Shown here: positions 7,844-14,792 of the stretch, piece after piece
Layout of the letters: each line of letters opens with the position of its first letter
How positions within the stretch are numbered: the first letter of the stretch is position 1
Assembly (NCBI GenBank): GCA_025927795.1
Contig: JAICKT010000005.1
Span: 1 to 27,873, forward strand
DNA: 27,873 bases
DNA from: Parafilimonas sp.
GTDB taxonomy: Bacteria > Bacteroidota > Bacteroidia > Chitinophagales > Chitinophagaceae
Direction of reading: 5' to 3'
Notes under the pieces: generated by a model
Databases searched by the model: none
What the model was told of the DNA's origin: nothing
What the model saw: the letters and a program-made list of their open reading frames with translations, nothing else
Made by a program: the position numbers and the translations under genes

Positions 7844-9109
7844 TTATTTAACAGCAAACAAAACCAGGTATTCGAATGCCTGCAGTTCGAACGTTTGTAC
7901 TTCGCCTAATTTATATTGTATATCTGAAAAAAGATGCTGAAATGTGCCTTCTAATAATGGATGTGTTATATGAAACTGCAGCTTATCCCTATTGCTTAAA
8001 TTAAGAATAACAAGAACTTTCTCATCCCCATTTATGCGTAGAAAAGCAAAAATGTTTTCGTTATAATCTGTAGATAAAACTTCAATGTTTGATGGAATAT
8101 GTAAAGCTGCGTTTTGTGTTTTTAGATTTGTAAGCCGTTGATAAAAATCATGCAATGCAGGTTCTTCATTTGTCCACCCAATTTCATCCTTATCAAAAAA
8201 TTTTAAACGTTTTAAATTCGGCAATTCCTGCCCGCTGTAAATTAATGGAACGCCAAACCATGTAAATGTAAATATGGCAAAAGATTCTGCTTCATCACCA
8301 TACTTTTCATATTCTGTACCGTTCCATGTATTTTCATCATGATTAGAAGTGAACAAAAGTTTTAATGCGCCCGGCGGATAGTCTGTATATATTTTCAATA
8401 CATTTTTCATATCATTTATACCCACCATATTTTTTGCAAGCTTTTCTGATACATGCATCCATTTCCATGCATACGTAACATTAAATACTTTATGATATTC
8501 CGGCACTTCACATTCTGCAAGCCAGAATAATGGTTTTAATTTTTCACATTCACGTTGTGCATCTGCCCAAAATGCAAGCGGAACCAAATGCGCCATATCA
8601 CAACGAAAGCCATCAATATCACATTCCGTAATCCAGTATTGCATGCATTTAATCATCTCCTCACGCATCGCATTATTTTCATAATTCAAATCAATCACAT
8701 CTTTCCATCCATGTTTCTCGGTGAAATTTCCTGCATCATCTTTTTCATACCAATCGCTGTGTTCTTGTGTCCAGTAATGATCCAACCCTGTATGATTCGC
8801 CACCCAATCAATAATTAATTGCATTTCTAAATCGTGCGCTTCTTTAATCAATTGTTTAAAATCATCAAGATTTCCAAATTCAGGATTGATGGAGACATAA
8901 TCACTGCATGCATAATAACTGCCCAAGGTTCCCTGTCTGCCCTGTACACTGATGGGTGTAACAGGCATAAGCCACAGCATTTTTACACCCATATTTTTTA
9001 ATCGCGGTAAATGTTTTGCAAACGCAGCAAACGTTCCTTCCTGTGTATATTGACGCACATTTACCTCATAAATATTTAATGCGTTTATATAATTTTTTAC
9101 TTCACTCAT
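7844..9109 (-). CDS. Alpha-amylase family (GH13) glycoside hydrolase, cytoplasmic
   Basis: A 421-residue TIM-barrel enzyme acting on alpha-glucans or maltodextrins. GH13 signatures: 'DWVANHTG' (101-108), 'DGFRCDMAHLVP' with the nucleophile Asp171, 'FWLAEC' with the acid/base Glu199, and 'FTSNHDENTW' with His257-Asp258 (transition-state Asp). The barrel starts almost at residue 10 and a short beta C-domain closes the protein. No signal peptide, so it works in the cytoplasm, unlike Sus-type outer-membrane amylases. It lacks an extra N-terminal starch-binding domain. Exact specificity (alpha-amylase, cyclomaltodextrinase or transferase) is not decidable. Divergent from an APC permease 68 bp away; co-regulation is possible. 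Confidence 0.92.
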   Translation of the reverse strand: MSEVKNYINALNIYEVNVRQYTQEGTFAAFAKHLPRLKNMGVKMLWLMPVTPISVQGRQGTLGSYYACSDYVSINPEFGNLDDFKQLIKEAHDLEMQLIIDWVANHTGLDHYWTQEHSDWYEKDDAGNFTEKHGWKDVIDLNYENNAMREEMIKCMQYWITECDIDGFRCDMAHLVPLAFWADAQRECEKLKPLFWLAECEVPEYHKVFNVTYAWKWMHVSEKLAKNMVGINDMKNVLKIYTDYPPGALKLLFTSNHDENTWNGTEYEKYGDEAESFAIFTFTWFGVPLIYSGQELPNLKRLKFFDKDEIGWTNEEPALHDFYQRLTNLKTQNAALHIPSNIEVLSTDYNENIFAFLRINGDEKVLVILNLSNRDKLQFHITHPLLEGTFQHLFSDIQYKLGEVQTFELQAFEYLVLFAVK

Positions 9110-9177
9110 ATTTTATAATAACGGCAAAGTAAATATGTGTTTGCGAAAGCGTTGCATGAATAACTTATTTTTATCTA

Positions 9178-10548
9178 ATGAGCGAACAACATCTTTCACG
9201 TAAAATAAGTTTGCTGCAGGCTACTGCAATTAATATGATTGATATGGTGGGCATCGGGCCCTTTGTTGTCATCAGCCTGATTGCACAAACATTAAACGGT
9301 CCTTATTTTTTATATGCATGGATTGCCGGTGCATTTTTATCTGTGGTTGATGGAATGGCATGGAGTGAATTAGGCGCAACGTTTCCGTTAGCAGGTGGCA
9401 GTTATAATTTTTTAAAAGAAGGCTTTGGTAAAAAAGGAGGGAAGCTGATGAGTTTTTTATTTGTTTGGCAAACAATGATTCAGGCGCCGCTGGTAATTGC
9501 ATCTGCAGCAATTGGGTTTGCGCAATATCTTACTTATATCGTTCCGTTAAACACAATTGAAAGCAAAATGGTAAGTGGTGCAGTTGTGTTGTTGATTGTT
9601 TTTTTATTGTATAGAAAAATTGAAACTATCGGAAAAATTAGTGTGATGCTTTGGATTGGTGTGTTTGTAATTATGGGCTGGATAATTATCGGCGCTTTTA
9701 TGCATGGAAATTTTTTAGCGCCGATAAAACATATTAATGATGGCTTGCATTTTAACTGGACTTTTGTTTCGGCATTAGGCTTTGCCAGTGTAAAATCCGT
9801 TTACAGTTATCTTGGTTATTATAACGTTTGCCATTTGGGTGGCGAAATAATTAACCCTGAAAAAAATATTCCGCGCAGCATGTTTATTTCAATTGCTGCT
9901 ATTTGTTTTTTGTATTTGATGATGAACATCAGCGTTGCATCTGTTCTTCCTTTACATACAATTGAAAAAAGCAATTTTGTAGTAAGTGAATATATTCATG
10001 TTATTGCCGGACCAACTGCTGCAATAATTGCAACAGGTATTATTTTATGGGTTGCATTTGCATCTGTGTTTTCTGCAACACTTGGTTATAGCCGCATACC
10101 GTATGCTGCTGCAAAAGATGGCGCATTTTTTTCTGTGTTCGCAAAGCTCCATCCAACAAAGAATTTTCCGTACATTTCTTTATTGATATTAGGCGCTGTT
10201 GCTTTTGTGTTTAGTCTATTATTCAGGTTATCTGAAGTTATAACTGCAATTCTTGCGATGCGTATTCTGGTGCAATTTGTTGGTCAGTCAATTGGATTAT
10301 TGTTATTGCATAAACGCAAGGGCAAAAGTTTTTTTAAATGGAGAATGCCTTTATTCCCGATTCCTGTAATACTTGCAATTTGTTTATGGTTATATATTTT
10401 TTATTCAACAGATGTAAAGATGATGCTGATTGCAGGTATAATTATATTGGCGGGAATTATTACTTATGTTATTAAATCAAAGTATAGAAACCAACCTCCA
10501 TTTATTGACAATAATTGGGAAAAAGAAATTGATGAAATAGAACCTTAA
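9178..10548 (+). CDS. APC-superfamily amino acid permease
   Basis: A 456-residue integral membrane protein with about 12 hydrophobic helices. The first helix has the APC substrate-site signature 'NMIDMVGIGPFVVISLI' (unwound Gly-x-Gly region), followed by 'GAFLSVVDGMAWSELGATFP' and 'GGSYNFLKEGFG', which are typical APC blocks after helices 2 and 3. It would move amino acids or related amines by cation symport or exchange. Substrate cannot be read. ATG at 9178 gives a normal short N-terminus. No gene follows on the same strand. Confidence 0.92.
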   Translation: MSEQHLSRKISLLQATAINMIDMVGIGPFVVISLIAQTLNGPYFLYAWIAGAFLSVVDGMAWSELGATFPLAGGSYNFLKEGFGKKGGKLMSFLFVWQTMIQAPLVIASAAIGFAQYLTYIVPLNTIESKMVSGAVVLLIVFLLYRKIETIGKISVMLWIGVFVIMGWIIIGAFMHGNFLAPIKHINDGLHFNWTFVSALGFASVKSVYSYLGYYNVCHLGGEIINPEKNIPRSMFISIAAICFLYLMMNISVASVLPLHTIEKSNFVVSEYIHVIAGPTAAIIATGIILWVAFASVFSATLGYSRIPYAAAKDGAFFSVFAKLHPTKNFPYISLLILGAVAFVFSLLFRLSEVITAILAMRILVQFVGQSIGLLLLHKRKGKSFFKWRMPLFPIPVILAICLWLYIFYSTDVKMMLIAGIIILAGIITYVIKSKYRNQPPFIDNNWEKEIDEIEP

Positions 10549-10578
10549 TAAATTTTATTTATCTTCTTTCTTTCCGCA

Positions 10579-10680
10579 TTACGTCTTCTGTTTCAAGTAC
10601 GTAACATTTTTCCATATAGCAGTTACATGAAACGACGACTTTGCAATTTCGATTGCTATTGTGCTTCTTTTTTCACTCAT
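10579..10680 (-). pseudogene. Possible N-terminal scrap of an IS110-type transposase
   Basis: A 33-codon open frame starting ATG reads 'IAIEIAKSSFHVTAIWKN' in its middle. This recalls the start of IS110/IS1111 transposases (typically IGIDLAKxxFxV, containing the first catalytic Asp, here replaced by Glu). It ends at a stop after 33 codons with no continuation found in the 275-bp gap, so if related it is a dead fragment. The match is short and could be chance. Confidence 0.3.
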
Positions 10681-10770
10681 AGTTTTATAAGAAGACATTG
10701 GGTAAAGAGATCACTATAATATTTTAATTACGCTGAATACTATATATACTGTCATTTGTAAAATTTAATG

Positions 10771-10804
10771 CAAAAAAAAGCCACCCGCATTGCTGCAGAT
10801 GGCT
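10771..10804 (-). terminator. Rho-independent terminator of the lipoprotein gene
   Basis: On the minus strand a stem AGCCATC / GGTGGCT (one G-U pair) with additional GC / GC pairing inside ends in a run of eight T (10772-10779 region). It begins 19 bp after the lipoprotein stop. Confidence 0.75.
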
Positions 10805-10823
10805 GAAGCTAACCTTTCCAAAA

Positions 10824-11753
10824 TTATAATCGTAAAGGCCAGAATTGCATTGGCAGTAAAACTGTTTCTGCATCACCGCCATTAATTGAAAGGGTAGCAA
10901 TATTATCAAGTGCACCATTGCCGTAATCTAAATATTCATTAAGATTATTAGGACTACTATTCAGTAGATGTATTTGAGATACCAGTGCACCTTGTACACG
11001 ATATTTATAGTCAATCCTCTTTATTATAGGATTAGCATCGTCTGTATAAGCTTTAAAATGATTTGATTCAACACCATCAGAGGTTTCATTGCCGGTAATT
11101 TGTTGGTCAATTTGATAAGCGTTTTGGATACCACCTTGAAAATCAATAAGCGTTCGTTTAGAAGTAGCATTATAGTCCTTAACATCACCATTTGCATTTG
11201 AAAGCGTTTTATGAGCAATGCTTAGGTATACGGTTTGTCCAGTACCATTTTGAACTTTATTTACCTGGACACTACCCTGATGTAGAACGCCATTTACATA
11301 ATAATTATCGTAGGTGGTGTAAGTAAATTTGCCCTCAACCTCTGCTTTGGGAGCATAAAAAATAATTACAACTTTGCCACTACGTGTAACACCTGCATCC
11401 GTCCAACCGGCACCATAATCAATTATTTTGGTGTGTGGATAAACATCCTTCGACGGTGAATAGGTTATAATTCTGCCTGTTTGTACTATTGCATTTGAAA
11501 GGGAATTTGCAACAGCGTTAGAAGCATTATTTGACACGTCAGCATAACTACCATAACCCATTACCATATCAAAATTTTCATCATCGCTAGCAGCTGCATC
11601 TGACACATTATTAGTTGCATCTAATTTCTGTGTGTTTGCAGAACTATTTGATGAAGAGGTGCCACTGACGGCAGATTTTTGGCACGAGGTGCCCATAACA
11701 ATTGCTGATAAAAGAATTGTTGAGAATTTGGAAAAAGTTAGTTTTGATTTCAT
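10824..11753 (-). CDS. Secreted lipoprotein of unknown function
   Basis: A 309-residue protein with a lipoprotein signal: basic N-terminus, hydrophobic stretch 10-20 and lipobox 'VMGTSC' with Cys24, so it should be lipid-anchored in the envelope. Residues 25-60 are a Ser/Asn-rich linker. The rest is beta-rich with repeated Thr/Tyr/Gly stretches such as 'GKFTYTTYDNYYVNGVLHQG' and a closing 'GALDNIATLSINGG', a pattern I associate with Bacteroidota surface proteins. No catalytic motif is visible. It is a single gene with its own terminator. The 254-bp upstream gap (11754-12007) has no convincing promoter. Confidence 0.8.
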   Translation of the reverse strand: MKSKLTFSKFSTILLSAIVMGTSCQKSAVSGTSSSNSSANTQKLDATNNVSDAAASDDENFDMVMGYGSYADVSNNASNAVANSLSNAIVQTGRIITYSPSKDVYPHTKIIDYGAGWTDAGVTRSGKVVIIFYAPKAEVEGKFTYTTYDNYYVNGVLHQGSVQVNKVQNGTGQTVYLSIAHKTLSNANGDVKDYNATSKRTLIDFQGGIQNAYQIDQQITGNETSDGVESNHFKAYTDDANPIIKRIDYKYRVQGALVSQIHLLNSSPNNLNEYLDYGNGALDNIATLSINGGDAETVLLPMQFWPLRL

Positions 11754-12007
11754 TATTTAAGATTTTGAATAAGCAATTATTCTACTATTGTGCCAATTGG
11801 AAAAAAATTATAATTCACTGATTATCATTTATTGTTCAATTCTTATTTATTATAACATTTTTAGTTTTGGAAGAATTTTTTGCGTTTTGGGATTTTCAAT
11901 TGAAATTTTTTGTGGTTTTGTCATCGGATAATATTCTTCTGACGAAGTATGTATTTCCTAATAAAGTAAATGCCTTTGCAAAAACCTGTACTCCCAGAAA
12001 GCAGATG

Positions 12008-12928
12008 TTACGCACAACTTTTATCGACATTAATCATAAATTCGGAAAGTGCTTTGCTAATTTGCAAACCAGTATTCAATTGAAAATATGAATAGGCAGG
12101 AGATGTGTTTACTTCAAAACAATACCATTTATTATCCGGAGTTAGCATTAAATCTATACCAGAAAAATGCAAACCAAGGGCATCATTAAGCATTCTGCAT
12201 TTATCCGCAATATTGGTTGGTAATTCTTCGGCAATCATAATTGTATTTCCATAACGGTAATCCAGTTTATCAGATTCAATGCGTGCTGTATAAACGTTGT
12301 TGCCAATTACATGTGCTCTATAATTTATTCCGGGCAAAAATTTTTGGAACAGTGTAGGGCACCAGCTTACATCATCAAGATATTCTAAATGCGCGCCTGA
12401 AATTTTTTGAACAATACTTCTTACACTGCCGATGGATTTATAAACAACCTCATTGTTTTGAAATAAAAAATTTTGTACAGCTTCATTGTCGTTAGAAATA
12501 AATGTTTCAGGAATCTCAAACCCTATATCTTTTATAACTGCCAGTTGGTAAGGCTTTGATCCATTTGTAGCTGACGGATCTGATTTATTAATTACAACCG
12601 CATCTGATGAATTAAAGTATGAGAGTAACTGCATCTCTAATCTTGCTGCTTTTATGGCGACAGGATCATCAACCGGTTTGTTTTGCATTGCGCCAAAATC
12701 ACGGAAATTATGTGGTCTTAGATAGGCCGCTTTTACTTTAGTAATATCTATTACAGAGCCCTCAGAATACAACACGCATTTAATGCCTGCATTATCATAT
12801 TCAAATTCAATATCAGCATAAAAAATTCTCCTGCTATTAAAAAAAATGAAATCTGCTGCTGATTCTTTTAAGTTATTCAACACCATATTCATGGGAGTAT
12901 CTTCATATAAACCCCATAAAAAAATCAT
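12008..12928 (-). CDS. ATP-grasp ligase, peptide-maturase-like
   Basis: A 306-residue protein with a pre-ATP-grasp domain (1-115: 'MIFLWGLYEDTP' start, 'AAYLRPHNF' at 68-76) and an ATP-grasp core. Visible catalytic features: nucleotide Lys164 in 'VVYKSIGS', 'FQKFLPG' (194-200) for adenine contacts, Asp259 in 'SGIDLM', and metal ligands Glu272 and Asn274 in 'CFEVNTSP'. Such enzymes join a carboxylate to an amine or hydroxyl via an acyl phosphate; relatives act in RiPP maturation (MvdC/MvdD) and RimK-type protein tailing. An in-frame ATG 48 bp upstream exists, but the one at 12928 fits the first beta strand and follows the upstream gene's TAG by one base (TAG-C-ATG), indicating translational coupling. 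Last gene of a three-gene unit. Substrate unknown. Confidence 0.8.
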   Translation of the reverse strand: MIFLWGLYEDTPMNMVLNNLKESAADFIFFNSRRIFYADIEFEYDNAGIKCVLYSEGSVIDITKVKAAYLRPHNFRDFGAMQNKPVDDPVAIKAARLEMQLLSYFNSSDAVVINKSDPSATNGSKPYQLAVIKDIGFEIPETFISNDNEAVQNFLFQNNEVVYKSIGSVRSIVQKISGAHLEYLDDVSWCPTLFQKFLPGINYRAHVIGNNVYTARIESDKLDYRYGNTIMIAEELPTNIADKCRMLNDALGLHFSGIDLMLTPDNKWYCFEVNTSPAYSYFQLNTGLQISKALSEFMINVDKSCA

Positions 12929-12929
12929 G

Positions 12930-13631
12930 CTATATAGGTTTAAAATAATTAACAACAGCACCTTTAACTTCTTCATTTTCTAAATCAGGTACAGTAAGAA
13001 TATCTAAAAGAAAAAACTCTTTTTCATTGGGTGAAACAAAATATGCCTGTATATAAGGCAACAAAAAAAACTCAGAAATTCTTTGCATATATATAATTAC
13101 CTTTTCAGGTAGTGTATGCGGTAATAATACATTACCTGCTATTGTTGCTTTATAATGTTCAAGCTTAGTATCATCTTCAGCATCTATATTAATACCGTTT
13201 TTTAAATGCACTTTCCATAAAGGAATTTTTAACTGATGAAATGTTTTAAGCAATTCAATTTTATGCATGCTTAGTCCTGTTAATGTTCTTTGCGACGACG
13301 GGTTAAATTTTTTGCATTTAAGCTGGGATAAAAAATAAATAAAAAATGCATTTAATTCAGCACATACATAAGAACGGTCTGCAGGTTCAATATAATAAAA
13401 TTCCTGTGGAAGAAAATAAGGGGTGGTAGTTATTACGCCTGTTATTTTATCAGGTATAATGTTTTTATTATTGATGGTTAATACTGATGATTGAAAATTA
13501 TTGACTGAGATTTTTACTTTTACTGTTTGATGAAATTCTGAAGCAGTTATTAAAACAGCAGCTTCTGCCGGGAACATATCAACCAATGCAGAAGCTGCGT
13601 TATTTGCAATATTACTTATAACAAGAATCAA
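12930..13631 (-). CDS. Degenerate ATP-grasp-like partner protein
   Basis: A 233-residue protein with no family I can name directly. Its layout follows the ATP-grasp ligase next to it: 'ILVISNIANNAA' start, 'GVITTTPYFLP' (65-75), an acidic 'EPADRSYVCAELNAFF' helix (82-97), 'KKFNPSSQ' (107-114) and 'HKIELLKTFHQLKIP' (123-137), each matching the pre-ATP-grasp region of peptide maturases. After that it is shortened: the nucleotide Lys strand is not recognisable and the metal motif ExN is replaced by 'FFLLDILTVPDL' (206-217). I read it as a pseudoenzyme subunit. The start is TTG at 13631, since no ATG precedes residue 19; it lies 15 bp after the previous stop and in the same frame. The homology claim is inference. 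Confidence 0.6.
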   Translation of the reverse strand: MILVISNIANNAASALVDMFPAEAAVLITASEFHQTVKVKISVNNFQSSVLTINNKNIIPDKITGVITTTPYFLPQEFYYIEPADRSYVCAELNAFFIYFLSQLKCKKFNPSSQRTLTGLSMHKIELLKTFHQLKIPLWKVHLKNGINIDAEDDTKLEHYKATIAGNVLLPHTLPEKVIIYMQRISEFFLLPYIQAYFVSPNEKEFFLLDILTVPDLENEEVKGAVVNYFKPI

Positions 13632-13646
13632 GTTGCAATATATTCT

Positions 13647-14588
13647 TTAACCCCTGTCTGTGTTTCCTGAAGCAAATTTTCCAACTTCCGGTCTTTCTTC
13701 CTGTTTTATAAAAGACCTGCCTTTTATTGCTGTATCAACCTTAATTTCCAAGGCTGCAATGGCTGTATTCAGTCTTTGTATTCCGGCAACTAAATAAGCG
13801 GGGTCATAAACTTCATTTACCCAAGAACCAAATTCAACTATTTCTTTTCCATCTTTTTCTTTTCCGGCTAATTTAAGCGGGCCATATTCTATTTCCTTGA
13901 CTGTTGTTTTGCCATTAATGTTTTGATAAAATGCAAATGCATAAATAGTTTCACCTTGGTTTACATTTAAGTTTAAACCTGTAGGCGAACTTCCATCTTC
14001 AAGGTTTACCCATTTATTAAATCCTGCGTGTGTACCCGGCAGCCCTTCGTATCCTAATGTAACATCAGAATATGCCGTTATTGTAGCGCCTGAACCTGAA
14101 GTATCAACCCAGCCATCTACATTACCACTATTGGTAAGTGCAGTGTTATTAGCTCCGTTAACACCTACTGTAACAAAATTATCATCTATAAGCCTGCCTA
14201 ATGTATCATCAAAAGCATCAATTACAGCACCGGAACCATTTCCATTAGTGCCACCTTCCGGCAGGTACACAATTAAAACTTTAACCGGATTACTTCCAAC
14301 GGTACCCAAAGGTGGCGGAACATTTGGATTAAACGAAGTAAATCCACCTTCTGTAAGACCTGAAACATTTACAAAAGCAAATTTGTAAGTTGTATTACCT
14401 ACTGTTACAGTTGGCAATAAAAACGCGCTTGGAACTCCAAATTGTGTTGCAGGTGCTAATGTTTGTGGTGCTGATGAATTTAATCCTGGTACCGGTGTAA
14501 AACCACCATAAGAATTGGTAGCTCTTGGCTGACGTGTATGAGGACCGTTTGACCCAAAATACACATACTCATAAGTTAAAGAAGGCAT
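13647..14588 (-). CDS. Gly/Asn-rich protein of unknown function, candidate substrate of the ATP-grasp pair
   Basis: A 313-residue protein with no signal peptide and no family I recognise. Residues 1-60 are rich in Pro, Ser, Gly and Thr; 60-240 look like beta sandwich material ('TYKFAFVNVSG', 'VKVLIVYLPEGG', 'GETIYAFAFYQ') with an acidic helix 'DAFDDTLGRLIDDNFVTV' (124-141); 262-288 is a likely helix; 289-313 is a charged, probably loose tail beginning 'KGRSFIKQEERPEV'. It is first in a tight unit with the two ATP-grasp-like genes (15 bp to the next). That arrangement, with a flexible tail, suggests it is what the ligase modifies, or the scaffold for it. This is inference only; a phage-like or adhesin structural role is another option. 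Confidence 0.6.
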   Translation of the reverse strand: MPSLTYEYVYFGSNGPHTRQPRATNSYGGFTPVPGLNSSAPQTLAPATQFGVPSAFLLPTVTVGNTTYKFAFVNVSGLTEGGFTSFNPNVPPPLGTVGSNPVKVLIVYLPEGGTNGNGSGAVIDAFDDTLGRLIDDNFVTVGVNGANNTALTNSGNVDGWVDTSGSGATITAYSDVTLGYEGLPGTHAGFNKWVNLEDGSSPTGLNLNVNQGETIYAFAFYQNINGKTTVKEIEYGPLKLAGKEKDGKEIVEFGSWVNEVYDPAYLVAGIQRLNTAIAALEIKVDTAIKGRSFIKQEERPEVGKFASGNTDRG

Positions 14589-14792
14589 AGCAATATTTTT
14601 TAATTTTAAATAGTAAATCTACTGCTAATTTGTTTTAGTGATACTAAATAAATTTAATACTATAAACCTTTTCTTCTTGCATCTTTTAAGGTTGTAATAT
14701 TGCTTCTTTATTCTGTTATTTAGCGTTTATTTATTTTGCAATTGTATATTTTGAAATCTTTTTTAAAGATTCAGCAAAACCTGATCATCGCA

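Noticed and set aside
9139..9160. A LacI-type operator between the GH13 and permease genes (TGCGAAAGCGTTGCA)
   Set aside because: Only four of seven base pairs of the 15-base inverted repeat match and no regulator gene is near, so it was not listed.
11867..12091. A 74-codon plus-strand open frame starting at TTG
   Set aside because: It runs into the 3' end of the ATP-grasp gene on the opposite strand and its translation is unlike a protein.
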